A stretch of 64,000 nucleotides of DNA, taken from Phyllobacteriaceae bacterium (lineage in GTDB: Bacteria; Pseudomonadota; Alphaproteobacteria; Rhizobiales; Rhizobiaceae). The stretch spans positions 376,776 to 440,775 of the forward strand of contig PAPF01000007.1 of assembly GCA_002708825.1 (NCBI GenBank). Direction: 5' to 3'. Each line of letters starts with the position of its first letter. Position 1 is the stretch's first letter. A program made the translations under genes and the position numbers. Of this stretch, positions 9,705 through 18,946 are shown piece by piece. The notes below the pieces were generated by a model. It searched no databases and had not been told where the DNA came from. It saw only the letters and a program-made list of their open reading frames with translations.

Positions 9705-10355
9705 TCAGGCCAGAAGGATGTCGGACAGGCGCTGGCCGATGGAACCGGTCAGCCGCAACGGGCCGTCGGTGACGGCCATGCCGATGCAAGGGGTCGTCTT
9801 CTCGGCGATCGGGCGGTGATCCACCGTCTCGTCGTTGACGGAAATGTCGCCGCGCGCATAGCGCCCGGTGTCGTCGTTGAAGGCGCCATCGAGGACGAGC
9901 GACAGTTCCATGCCTTCGTGGGTGTGCTTGGGGATCGCGCGGCCCGGCTTGATCCAGAACAGTTCGACGTGGCAGCCGTCGATCTCGCCCAGCTCGAAGT
10001 CCCGGAAACCGGGCATTTTCGTCTTCCACGGAATTTCGTCAGCAGTCATGCCGATGAAGCCCGCGATGGCGCGCGGCAGCAGACCGTCGGAAGACACCGC
10101 GCGCGGCAGCCGTATTTCCGGAGCGCGCGATGCGAAGATGCGTTCCAGGCATGCATCGGCGCCGTGAATCGGCGCCGGCTCCATGTGTTCCAGCACGTCC
10201 CCGGCGAGCGTCTCGAGACCGTTGACCATGCTCCGGTTAACCGGTGAGATTTCCAGATGGGCATCGACCAGCACACGCGCGGGCTCCGGTAGCAGCCCGG
10301 ACACGTAGCGCGCCAGAAGGGCGTCGATGCGTTCCTGTGTTTCCGTGTTCTTCAA
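9705..10355 (-). CDS. ChrR-like cupin protein (anti-sigma-factor family, degenerate zinc-binding N-terminus)
   Basis: 216 aa; N-terminal DALLARYVSGLLPEPARVLVDAHLEISPVNR aligns by eye to ChrR ZAS domains; C-terminal cupin PKHTHEGMELSLVLDGAFNDDTGRYARGDI…DHRPIAE. Confidence 0.82.
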   Translation of the reverse strand: MKNTETQERIDALLARYVSGLLPEPARVLVDAHLEISPVNRSMVNGLETLAGDVLEHMEPAPIHGADACLERIFASRAPEIRLPRAVSSDGLLPRAIAGFIGMTADEIPWKTKMPGFRDFELGEIDGCHVELFWIKPGRAIPKHTHEGMELSLVLDGAFNDDTGRYARGDISVNDETVDHRPIAEKTTPCIGMAVTDGPLRLTGSIGQRLSDILLA

Positions 10356-10412
10356 GTTCGTTTCCCCTGGCCCGGAGTTGCACCTTCACTCCGGCATTGC
10401 GAAGTTCTGCCT

Positions 10413-10442
10413 GATCTACGCTGTTCTGCGCAATCCGGATCA
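10413..10442 (-). promoter_or_regulatory. Putative RpoE(ChrR)-type ECF sigma promoter
   Basis: Minus strand reads TGATCC-N18-TAGATC about 58-87 nt upstream of the ChrR-like start codon; resembles the TGATCC/TAAGA-type sigma-E promoter of Rhodobacter. Confidence 0.5.
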
Positions 10443-10580
10443 CCGGCAAAACAAGTCCGGCTTTTTGCCCCGCTGAGACAAAAACTGCCAAAACCGGGGT
10501 CCGGGCGCAAAAACCCTGCTTGCAAGGCCGCGCTGCGGTCCATACCCTTCCGGCGGCAAAAGGAAAAATACGGGAAAAAC

Positions 10581-11618
10581 ATGACCGCGTCAGTACTTGA
10601 GTGCATCGGCAATACGCCGCTGATCCGCTTGCGCAAGGCGTCCGAGCAAACCGGATGCGAGATTTACGGCAAGGCGGAGTTCATGAATCCGGGCCAGTCG
10701 GTCAAGGATCGCGCCGGCCTGTTCATCGTTCGTGACGCTGAAAAGCGCGGCCTGCTGGAACCCGGCGGCCTGATCGTGGAAGGCACCGCCGGCAATACCG
10801 GCATCGGCCTGACCGTCGTCGCCAAGGCGCTCGGCTATCGCACCGTCATCGTGATTCCCGAGACCCAGAGCCAGGAAAAGAAGGACGCGCTTCGGGTGCT
10901 GGGCGCCGAACTGATCGAGGTTCCCGCCGTCCCCTATCGCAATCCCAACAACTACGTGAAGGTCTCGGGCCGGCTCGCCGCGAAACTGGCCGAGAGCAGC
11001 CCGCATGGTGCCATCTGGGCCAACCAGTTCGACAACATCGCCAACCGGGATGGCCATGTCGCGACCACGGCTGAGGAAATCTGGGCACAGACGGGCGGCA
11101 AGGTGGACGGTTTCGTCGCTGCGGTCGGCACAGGCGGCACCCTGGCCGGCGTTGCCATGGGTCTCAAGGCGCGCAATGCGGACGTGAAGGTGGCACTCGC
11201 CGACCCGATGGGCGCGGCGCTTTACAGCTACTACACGACCGGCGAGATGAAGTCGGAAGGCGCGTCCATCACCGAGGGCATCGGCCAGGGGCGCATTACC
11301 GCGAACCTGGAAGGCTTCACCCCGGATTTCGCCTTCCAGATCGGCGATGAGGAGGCATTGCCCGTCGTTTTCGATCTGGTGCAGGAGGAAGGGCTGTGCC
11401 TTGGCGGATCGTCGGGCATCAACATCGCCGGCGCCATGCGCCTGGCCCGCGAACTCGGCCCCGGCCATACCATCGTGACGATCCTGTGCGACTATGGCAC
11501 GCGCTACCAGTCCAAGCTGTTCAACCCGGATTTCCTGCGGTCGAAGGACTTGCCGTTTCCGGCCTGGATGGAAGCGAAGAGCGACATTGCCGTCCCCTTC
11601 GAGGATGCCGAGGCATGA
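10581..11618 (+). CDS. cysK: Cysteine synthase A
   Basis: NPGQSVKDRAGLFIVRDAE PLP motif; EGTAGNTGIGL; VGTGGTLAGVA. Confidence 0.88.
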   Translation: MTASVLECIGNTPLIRLRKASEQTGCEIYGKAEFMNPGQSVKDRAGLFIVRDAEKRGLLEPGGLIVEGTAGNTGIGLTVVAKALGYRTVIVIPETQSQEKKDALRVLGAELIEVPAVPYRNPNNYVKVSGRLAAKLAESSPHGAIWANQFDNIANRDGHVATTAEEIWAQTGGKVDGFVAAVGTGGTLAGVAMGLKARNADVKVALADPMGAALYSYYTTGEMKSEGASITEGIGQGRITANLEGFTPDFAFQIGDEEALPVVFDLVQEEGLCLGGSSGINIAGAMRLARELGPGHTIVTILCDYGTRYQSKLFNPDFLRSKDLPFPAWMEAKSDIAVPFEDAEA

Positions 11619-12352
11619 GCGCGACCCAATGCCTGTTTCGTGACGACGCCTATCTCTCGACAGCCGAGGGCAGGGTGGTTGCGGTCAACGAGCGTGGCGG
11701 CATCATCCTCGACAGGACCGTCTTCTATGCCACGTCGGGTGGCCAGCCGGGCGATACCGGCCGGCTGGAACGCGCCGACGGTTCCATGATCGAGATCGCC
11801 GCCACCATCACCGGCGAGACCAAGGACGAGATCATCCATGTGCCGGCCAACGGCCAGCCCGTGCCGGATGTGGGTGAGTCGCTGGTCCTGCACATCGACT
11901 GGGACCGGCGCTACCGGCTGATGCGCATGCACACCGCCTGCCATCTGCTGACCGTCGTCTGCCCCTTCCCGATCACCGGCGCTTCCGTTGGCGAGGAGGA
12001 AAGCCGCGTCGATTTCGACATTCCCGACGCCGCCTTCACCAAGGAGGAGGTGACCGCCCGACTCATGGACCTCGTCAACGGCGCGCATCCGGTCTTCACG
12101 AAGCTGATCGCGGAGGCCGACCTCGCGGCCAATTCGGCGCTGGTGAAATCCAAGAACGTGCGCCCGCCTTCCGGCGCCGGCACCATCCGCCTTGTCTGCA
12201 TCGGCGAGGAAGGCACGGTCGACAGCCAGCCCTGCGGTGGAACCCATGTGTCCACGACCGAGGAGGTCGGCGCCATCCACATCGGCAAGATCGAGAAGAA
12301 GGGGCGGGAAAACCGCCGCTTCCGCATCCGCTTCGGCGCGCTTCCGGGGTAG
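11615..12352 (+). CDS. Alanyl-tRNA editing protein (AlaX-type)
   Basis: HTACHLL (HxxxH) and CGGTHVSTTEEVG motifs; ATGA overlap with cysK. Confidence 0.87.
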   Translation: MSATQCLFRDDAYLSTAEGRVVAVNERGGIILDRTVFYATSGGQPGDTGRLERADGSMIEIAATITGETKDEIIHVPANGQPVPDVGESLVLHIDWDRRYRLMRMHTACHLLTVVCPFPITGASVGEEESRVDFDIPDAAFTKEEVTARLMDLVNGAHPVFTKLIAEADLAANSALVKSKNVRPPSGAGTIRLVCIGEEGTVDSQPCGGTHVSTTEEVGAIHIGKIEKKGRENRRFRIRFGALPG

Positions 12353-12358
12353 GGCGTC

Positions 12359-12832
12359 ATGAAGCTGGAGGGCTCCTGTCATTGCGGATCGGTGCGGTTT
12401 TCCTGCCAGAGCGACACGCCCGTGCCCTACCAGCGCTGCTATTGCTCGATCTGCCGCAAGACGCAGGGCGGCGGCGGTTATGCCATCAACCTGAAGGGCG
12501 CTGCCGATACGCTGGTGGTGGAGGGGCGTGAGATGGTCTCCGTCTATCACGCTGTCATCGACGGAGACGAAAGCCCTGCCGCGCGGCATTTCTGCGCCCG
12601 CTGCGGTTCGGCCCTCTGGCTTCATGATCCACGCTGGCCGGATCTCGTCCATCCCTTTGCCTCGGCCATCGACACGCCCTTGCCGAAGCCGCGGCAAACG
12701 GCGCATATCATGCTGGCCTTCAAGCCGGCATGGGTGGAAGAACCGGGCGCGGATGCCACGCGCTGTCACGATGGCTATCCCGACGAATCGATTGCCCAAT
12801 GGCATGAACGGACCGCAAACAGGACGGATTGA
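12359..12832 (+). CDS. GFA-family (glutathione-dependent formaldehyde-activating-like) protein
   Basis: GSCHCGSVRF, CYCSICRK and FCARCGSALW cysteine motifs. Confidence 0.88.
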   Translation: MKLEGSCHCGSVRFSCQSDTPVPYQRCYCSICRKTQGGGGYAINLKGAADTLVVEGREMVSVYHAVIDGDESPAARHFCARCGSALWLHDPRWPDLVHPFASAIDTPLPKPRQTAHIMLAFKPAWVEEPGADATRCHDGYPDESIAQWHERTANRTD

Positions 12833-12838
12833 AGCAGG

Positions 12839-13690
12839 ATGAGCAGCGAAGAAACCCCCGTGATCGTCACCGCCGGCTGGCTTCAGGAACGTCTGGGCAA
12901 GCCGGGCCTCTCCATTGTCGACGGCTCCTGGTATCTGCCCGCGCAGAACCGTGACCCGAAGGCCGAATATGCCGCAGGCCACATTCCCGGCGCCGTCTTC
13001 TTCGACCAGGATCTGGTGGTGGAACCGGGGGTCGACCTGCCGCACGCCCTGCCGTCGCCCTTGGAATTCGAGCGACATGCCAGTTCCATGGGGATCACAG
13101 TTCACGACACGATCGTCGTCTATGACGGGCCGGGTTTCTTTTCCGCCCCGCGTGTCTGGTGGCTGTTCCGCACATTCGGCGCGCGGGACGTGCATGTCCT
13201 TGAAGGCGGGCTGGATGGCTGGAAGCGCGAAGGCCGTCCGGTGACCGCAGAGCAGACCCATTGCGCCGGGGCCTTTTTCAAACCGTCCTTCGACCGGTCT
13301 GCGGTCGTCTCCTTCGACGAGATGCGAGACATCGTGAAGACGGGCAGTGCACAGGTGGTGGACGCACGCCCGGCCGGCCGGTTTGCCGGTGCCGATCCGG
13401 AACCGAGGCAGAGTGTGCGTTCTGGCCACATGCCGGGCGCGTTCAATGTTCCTGCGCTCGACCTCTCGCGCGACGGAAAGTTGCTGCCGCCCGGCGAACT
13501 GGAGGCGCGTTTCGAGGCCGCGGGTGTCGACCTTTCCAGACCGGTCGTCACCTCCTGCGGATCCGGGGTGACGGCTGCCGCATTGATCCTTGCGCTGGAG
13601 CAGATCGGCCATTCCGCTCACCGCCTCTATGATGGCTCCTGGACCGAGTGGGGCGGGCGCAACGACACCCCGGTCGAGACCGGGGCCTGA
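12839..13690 (+). CDS. sseA: 3-mercaptopyruvate sulfurtransferase (two rhodanese domains)
   Basis: VDGSWYLP…AGHIPGAVFFD, WWLFRTFG, CGSGVTAA active-site loop, YDGSWTEWG. Confidence 0.88.
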   Translation: MSSEETPVIVTAGWLQERLGKPGLSIVDGSWYLPAQNRDPKAEYAAGHIPGAVFFDQDLVVEPGVDLPHALPSPLEFERHASSMGITVHDTIVVYDGPGFFSAPRVWWLFRTFGARDVHVLEGGLDGWKREGRPVTAEQTHCAGAFFKPSFDRSAVVSFDEMRDIVKTGSAQVVDARPAGRFAGADPEPRQSVRSGHMPGAFNVPALDLSRDGKLLPPGELEARFEAAGVDLSRPVVTSCGSGVTAAALILALEQIGHSAHRLYDGSWTEWGGRNDTPVETGA

Positions 13691-13695
13691 AACCG

Positions 13696-14220
13696 GTGAG
13701 CGTGCTGGAAACCCGCGTGACGCATCTGGAGATGCGCGCGCGGCCGGCCCGCGTCGCGATGCCGACGGGACCCCGGCTGGCACTGATGCGTGCGCCGTCG
13801 ATCCCCGTCGCCTATTACCGCTGGCTCTACGAACAGGTCGGCCGTCCCCACCACTGGCAGATGCGCCGCGGGCTGGACGATGCCGCCCTTTCCGCTGCCA
13901 TCCATGATGCCGAGGTCGAGATGGCGGTCCTTTACTGCGACGGTGCGCCGGCCGGCTTCTTTGAACTGGGCCTTGCGGGCCTGCCGCAGGCGGTGGAGAT
14001 CGTCTATTTCGGTCTCTTGCCTGACTTCCAGGGCAGGGGGCTGGCGCGCTTCTTCCTGTCGGAAGCCATTCAGGCCGCCTTTGCCCACGATCCGGAAAAG
14101 GTGACGCTCCAGACCAATACGCTGGACAGTCCCCGCGCGCTCGTCCTCTACCAGAAGGCGGGCTTCCGGCCGGTCGCCTGGTCACTCCAGCGCGTGACGG
14201 CCTGGGAAGATGCCGGCTGA
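13696..14220 (+). CDS. GNAT-family N-acetyltransferase
   Basis: VYFGLLPDFQGRGLARFFL acetyl-CoA motif; ALVLYQKAGFRPV. GTG start just after the sseA stop. Confidence 0.82.
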   Translation: MSVLETRVTHLEMRARPARVAMPTGPRLALMRAPSIPVAYYRWLYEQVGRPHHWQMRRGLDDAALSAAIHDAEVEMAVLYCDGAPAGFFELGLAGLPQAVEIVYFGLLPDFQGRGLARFFLSEAIQAAFAHDPEKVTLQTNTLDSPRALVLYQKAGFRPVAWSLQRVTAWEDAG

Positions 14221-14321
14221 GCCGGATTTGCCAGATCCTGTTCATGCTGGCTTCAGGAATCCGGTGGCAACCTCGCCTTGCACAACAGACAGCTTCGCCG
14301 GTTCCATGCAGGAGACCTTAC

Positions 14322-14897
14322 ATGATCAATCGCCGTGCCATTTTCACCCTGGCCGCCGGAGCGGTTGCCGCAGCGGCCATGCCCGGCCTTGCCACCGCCC
14401 AGTCCGGGAACTCGCCATCCGCGGCTACCATCCAGCGCAGGCTTGAAGCCGCGCCACGCCGGGCCTTGCGGCCGGAACGCCGGGTGAGCGTGGAGGAATT
14501 GAAAAGGCGGCCTGAAATCCGCAGGGATTATGCGCCCTCCATTGACATCCAGACGATCAACTTCGCCTTCGGATCGGCGGAAATTCCCTATCGCGAGTTC
14601 TACAAGGTCGAACAGATCGCCATTGCGATGCGAAATATCCTGCGCCGCCGCCGGCATGAGATATTCCTCATCGAAGGCCATACCGACGCCGTCGGCTCCA
14701 ACCGGTCCAACCAGATCCTGTCCGAGCAGCGTGCCCGGTCGCTCGCCCGCGTTCTCAACAGCGAGTTCGGCATTCCCTGGCGGGCCATGGAAACCGTCGG
14801 CTACGGCGAGGAATTTCTCCTCGTGCCGGTGCCTTACGAGGAATGGCGCAACCGCCGCGTCACCCTGCGCCGGGTCACCGACATCGTGCGCCGGTAA
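14322..14897 (+). CDS. OmpA-family protein with twin-arginine-like/Sec leader
   Basis: MINRRAIFTLAAGAVAAAAMPGLATAQ leader; IFLIEGHTDAVGSNRSNQILSEQRARSL OmpA C-terminal motif. Confidence 0.82.
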   Translation: MINRRAIFTLAAGAVAAAAMPGLATAQSGNSPSAATIQRRLEAAPRRALRPERRVSVEELKRRPEIRRDYAPSIDIQTINFAFGSAEIPYREFYKVEQIAIAMRNILRRRRHEIFLIEGHTDAVGSNRSNQILSEQRARSLARVLNSEFGIPWRAMETVGYGEEFLLVPVPYEEWRNRRVTLRRVTDIVRR

Positions 14898-14914
14898 GGC
14901 GCAGCCGGAAACAC

Positions 14915-14946
14915 GAAGGCCCGCCGGTGAACGGCGGGCCTTCTTC
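14915..14946 (+). terminator. Rho-independent terminator
   Basis: 12-bp perfect stem GAAGGCCCGCCG-GTGAA-CGGCGGGCCTTC then TTC. Confidence 0.7.
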
Positions 14947-15022
14947 TGTCCGGTCCCGGAGCCGCAGCGATGGCTTGGCCCGGCTCCTGCCTTCCGGCGC
15001 GCGGACCGGACGGGAGGAACCG

Positions 15023-16141
15023 TCAGGCGACCTTGAGAGCCTGTTCTGGCGCCGCCATCTCGTAACCCAGGGCCTCGGCCACGGGGCCATTGGTGATACG
15101 GCCGCGATGGACGTTCAGCCCGTTGCGCAGATGCGGGTTGTCGGCCAGCGCCTTGAGGCCCTTGTCGGCCAGTTGCAGGCCGTAATGCAGCGTCGCGTTG
15201 TTCAGTGCATGGGCCGAGGTGACCGGAACGGCACCCGGCATGTTGGCAACGCAGTAATGGATGATGCCGTCGACCTCGTATGTCGGATCGGCATGGGTGG
15301 TGGCCTTCGATGTCTCGAAACAGCCGCCCTGGTCGATGGCGACATCCACCAGAACGGCGCCCTTCTTCATGCCCGACAGCATTTCCCGGCTGACCAGCTT
15401 GGGCGCGGCTGCACCCGGAATGAGCACGGCGCCGACCACGCAATCGGCCGAGAAGCATTCCTCTTCCAGTGCCTCGACGGTGGAGTAGCGCGTGTGGACA
15501 CGGCCGTTGAAGATCTCGTCCAGCTGGCGCAGGCGCGGGATCGAACGGTCGATAATGGTGACATCGGCGCCAAGGCCGACCGCCATCTTCGCCGCGTTCA
15601 GGCCGACCACGCCGCCGCCGATGATCGCCACCTTGCCCGGCAGCACGCCCGGCACGCCGCCCAGCAGCACGCCGCGTCCGCCATGTGCCTTCTGCAGCGC
15701 CGTGGCGCCGGCCTGGATGGCAAGCCGTCCGGCCACTTCCGACATCGGGGCGAGCAGCGGAAGGCCGCCGCGATCGTCCGTTACCGTTTCATAGGCAACG
15801 GCTGTCACGCCGCTGTCGATCAGGCCCTTCGTCTGCTCCGGATCCGGTGCCAGGTGCAGATAGGTGTAGAGGATCTGGCCCTCGCGCAACTGCACCCATT
15901 CCGACGGCTGCGGCTCCTTGACCTTGACGATCATGTCGGCCCTGGCGAACACCTCCTGGGCCGTTTTCGCGATGGCCGCCCCGGCGGCGCGATAGGCGTT
16001 GTCATCGGCACCGATTCCGGCACCGGCTCCGGTCTCGACGATGACCTCGTGGCCATGCGCGATATACTCGCGCACCGACCCCGGCGTCAGGCCGACCCGG
16101 TATTCGTGGTTCTTGATTTCCCTGGGGCATCCAATGCGCAT
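15023..16141 (-). CDS. ald: Alanine dehydrogenase
   Basis: [67 protein letters not shown]. Confidence 0.92.
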   Translation of the reverse strand: MRIGCPREIKNHEYRVGLTPGSVREYIAHGHEVIVETGAGAGIGADDNAYRAAGAAIAKTAQEVFARADMIVKVKEPQPSEWVQLREGQILYTYLHLAPDPEQTKGLIDSGVTAVAYETVTDDRGGLPLLAPMSEVAGRLAIQAGATALQKAHGGRGVLLGGVPGVLPGKVAIIGGGVVGLNAAKMAVGLGADVTIIDRSIPRLRQLDEIFNGRVHTRYSTVEALEEECFSADCVVGAVLIPGAAAPKLVSREMLSGMKKGAVLVDVAIDQGGCFETSKATTHADPTYEVDGIIHYCVANMPGAVPVTSAHALNNATLHYGLQLADKGLKALADNPHLRNGLNVHRGRITNGPVAEALGYEMAAPEQALKVA

Positions 16142-16285
16142 TGCGCTCTCCTCGACGGCGAATTCAGATGCGACTCATTGTCTCTTAAAAGACGCAGAAG
16201 GGGTTTGCATTGTTCCGGTTCGCCCCTTGAAAATTCGGTGAAATCTTGTTCAAAAAGGCCGTTGTCACGCAAGAGGTTTGCGCCA

Positions 16286-16759
16286 ATGAATTTAGACAAG
16301 ATTGATATTGCCATCTTGTCGGCTCTTCAGGCGGAGGGCCGCATTTCCAATGCTGCGCTGGCCGAGAAGGTCGGCCTGTCGCAATCGGCCTGTTCCAGGC
16401 GCCTCGATGCGCTGGAAAAGGCGGGCGCGATCCGCGGTTATCATGCCCGCCTGCACAACCAGGCCTTGGGATACGGCCTGACCGCCATTGTCCATATCTC
16501 GCTGTCGGGACAGTTCGAGAAGACGCTCAATGACTTCGAGGCGGCCATCAGGCGGGTGCCGAACGTGATGTCATGCTTTCTGGTGGCCGGCGAATATGAC
16601 TACATCCTGCGCATCGCGGCGCGCGATCTCCAGGACTACGAGCGTATTCACCGGGACTGGCTGACCGCGCTGCCCCATGTCACGAAGATCAATTCCACCT
16701 TCGCCCTGCGCGAAGTGGTGGACAGGGCCGGGCGCGGCGTGGACCCGCAACTGCTCTGA
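16286..16759 (+). CDS. Lrp/AsnC-family transcriptional regulator (divergent from ald)
   Basis: MNLDKIDIAILSALQAEGRISNAALAEKVGLSQSACSRRLDALEKAGAIRGYHA HTH plus RAM domain. The ORF-track extension to 14843 is antisense read-through. Confidence 0.9.
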   Translation: MNLDKIDIAILSALQAEGRISNAALAEKVGLSQSACSRRLDALEKAGAIRGYHARLHNQALGYGLTAIVHISLSGQFEKTLNDFEAAIRRVPNVMSCFLVAGEYDYILRIAARDLQDYERIHRDWLTALPHVTKINSTFALREVVDRAGRGVDPQLL

Positions 16760-16780
16760 ACGGCCGTCAGGCCCATGCTG

Positions 16781-18034
16781 TCACGCCCGGTAGACCACCT
16801 GCCGCACGTCGATATATTCGCTGCGGAATCCCGCCTCGCAATAATGCAGGTAGAACTCCCACAGCCTGCGGAAGCGCAGGTCGAAGCCAAGCGGCGCAAT
16901 GCGGTCCCAGGCACGGTGGAAGCGCTCGCGCCATTCCGCCAGCGTGCGGGCGTAGTCCTGGGGAAACAGCCGCTCGTGGATATAGTCCAACCCGGCCGCC
17001 TTGCCCTGGCGGACCAGTTCGGTAGGCGAGGGGAGCATGCCGCCGGGAAAGACGTAGCGCTGGATGAAGTCCGGCCGCTTCCGGTAAAGCGGAAAGGCAT
17101 CGTCATTGATGGTGATGATCTGCATTCCGGCCGTTCCGCCAGGCTTGAGCACCTGCTTCACCTTTGAGAAGAAGACCGGCCAGTATTCCTCGCCCACAGC
17201 CTCGAACATCTCGACCGACGCGATGCGGTCATAGCGGCCGGCCTCGTCGCGGTAGTCCTGGAAGCGGATTTCCACCCGGTCCGAAAGCCCTGCCTCATGG
17301 ATGCGGCGCGATGCGAATTCGTGCTGCTCGCGGCTGATCGTGAGCGCGGTCACGCGCGCGCCGGCCTTGCCGGCCTGTTCTGCAAAGCCGCCCCAGCCGC
17401 AACCGATTTCGAGAACGTGGTCGCCCGGACGGATGCCCGTGTCGTCGATCAGCGCCTGGTACTTGGCGCGCTGCGCCGAGGCGAGGTCGTTGGCACCGGT
17501 GGAATAGAGCGCGGAGGAATAGGTCATCGTCTCATCGAGCCATTCGCGGTAGAAGGCATTGCCGAGATCGTAGTGCGCGGCGATGTTGCGCCGCGACCCG
17601 CTGCGGGAATTGCGGTTGAACCAGTGGCGAAGCCGGTGCAGCGCGCTCAAGAGGGCCGATCCGCCGGCCAGTTTCTCGCCTTCCTCGGTGTTGACGATGA
17701 AAAGCTCCAGGAACGAGGTCACGTCCGGGCTTTCCCAGTCGCCGGCCATGTAGGTTTCCGCCACGCCGATCGTCCCGCCGGTGATCGCGCGCATCGGCAG
17801 GTTCCAGTTGTGCAGGATCACCTGTGCGTCCGGGCCGGGGCCGTTGCCGCCCACCTTGATGGCGCGTCCGTCGGGCATGCGGATGGCAAGCGAGCCGCGC
17901 GGCAGGTTGACCAGCGTCTTGAGCACGGCCCTGATCCGCGCCGGAACGCCGCGCGCCAAGTCCGCCACGTCGCCCGCGCTGGTCAGGCGTACCGCACCAT
18001 CGAAAGCATCGCCCGCCGTGTGCTCATGCGCCAT
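16781..18034 (-). CDS. Cyclopropane-fatty-acyl-phospholipid synthase family SAM-dependent methyltransferase
   Basis: HYDLGNAFYREWLDETMTYSSALY; VLEIGCGWGGFAE; SVEMFEAVGEEYWPVFF. Confidence 0.9.
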   Translation of the reverse strand: MAHEHTAGDAFDGAVRLTSAGDVADLARGVPARIRAVLKTLVNLPRGSLAIRMPDGRAIKVGGNGPGPDAQVILHNWNLPMRAITGGTIGVAETYMAGDWESPDVTSFLELFIVNTEEGEKLAGGSALLSALHRLRHWFNRNSRSGSRRNIAAHYDLGNAFYREWLDETMTYSSALYSTGANDLASAQRAKYQALIDDTGIRPGDHVLEIGCGWGGFAEQAGKAGARVTALTISREQHEFASRRIHEAGLSDRVEIRFQDYRDEAGRYDRIASVEMFEAVGEEYWPVFFSKVKQVLKPGGTAGMQIITINDDAFPLYRKRPDFIQRYVFPGGMLPSPTELVRQGKAAGLDYIHERLFPQDYARTLAEWRERFHRAWDRIAPLGFDLRFRRLWEFYLHYCEAGFRSEYIDVRQVVYRA

Positions 18035-18095
18035 TTGTCACTCCTTGTCTGCCGGAAGCCGCTCGCCGGAACACTTCTTTTATTAGAGTAGCCTG

Positions 18096-18929
18096 TCATT
18101 CACCGGGTTCAAGGGCATGGCCTTTTGCCGGCGCCCCGTGCGATGGCGGGCTGGAATGAAAGCGGGCGCCCTTGAGCCAGAGTTTCAGCGCTTCCCAGTG
18201 GATGCCGCCGATGACCTTGAGTGTCATGAACGGCATTCTGAGCAGCAGCGCGGCGACCGTCGCCGTGTTCAGTGCCCGCGCCGTTCCGTTGAAGGTCGCA
18301 GCCAGCACCGGCGTCCCGTGTTCGGTCTCGTGGATGCGCAGGCGCGCCTCCCGCCCCGGCGGCATCACACGGAAATGGTAATGCGCATCCATGGAAATGA
18401 AGGGCGAGACGTGGAACAGCTTGGGCTGGTCCTGGCGCAGGCCTGCCGGCGAAAGCTCGCCCGGCGCCACCGGAACCACGTAATCATGGTGGCCGCCGAA
18501 GGTATTGCTGACCGCATAGATGACGGCGATGAGCCTGCCGTCCGCGGCATGGCAAAACCACGTCGAGATGGGATTGAAGACACGGCCGAACATGCGCGGA
18601 TAGGTCATGAGCAGGATGCGCGCGGCCGGCTCGCCGACCCCGGCGCGGGCCAGAAGCGTGTCTGCCTGGCTGCGCAGCGTGGCAAACCCCTCGCGCAGGT
18701 GATCGCTGGCGTGGAAGGACACCGGCGCGGCGCGGTTGACCCCGAACAGCGGTGACAGGCGGCCGGCCTCTTCCAGACGGTCGATGTCGATGACGAGGCT
18801 GGTCACGCCATAGGTGAAGCGGTGCCCGAAGGGTTTGAGCCGGTGATGCATGACCTGGCCAGCATAGAGCGTGGCCGCGGCTTCCGGCGGCGGGCCATTG
18901 TCCTGCAGGTTCCTGGCGCGTGTCTTCAT
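18096..18929 (-). CDS. DUF1365 family protein
   Basis: ATLYAGQVMHHRLKPFGHRFTYGVTSLVIDID; RMFGRVFNPISTWFCH; GHHDYVVP. Start at MKTRARNLQ. Confidence 0.85.
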   Translation of the reverse strand: MKTRARNLQDNGPPPEAAATLYAGQVMHHRLKPFGHRFTYGVTSLVIDIDRLEEAGRLSPLFGVNRAAPVSFHASDHLREGFATLRSQADTLLARAGVGEPAARILLMTYPRMFGRVFNPISTWFCHAADGRLIAVIYAVSNTFGGHHDYVVPVAPGELSPAGLRQDQPKLFHVSPFISMDAHYHFRVMPPGREARLRIHETEHGTPVLAATFNGTARALNTATVAALLLRMPFMTLKVIGGIHWEALKLWLKGARFHSSPPSHGAPAKGHALEPGE

Positions 18930-18946
18930 GGTCGTGGGCCTTCCGT

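Noticed and set aside
10233-10244. Perfect palindrome CCGGTTAACCGG as an operator
   Set aside because: Lies inside the ChrR-like coding sequence, encoding the S-P-V-N-R codons; a coding coincidence is the simpler explanation.
11504-14245. 913-aa minus-strand ORF
   Set aside because: Antisense to alaX, gfa, sseA and GNAT genes; low-complexity Arg/Pro/Gly/His composition.
14843-16759. 638-aa plus-strand ORF ending in the Lrp domain, suggesting a fusion protein
   Set aside because: Its first ~480 codons are antisense to ald and low complexity; the genuine Lrp start is ATG 16286.
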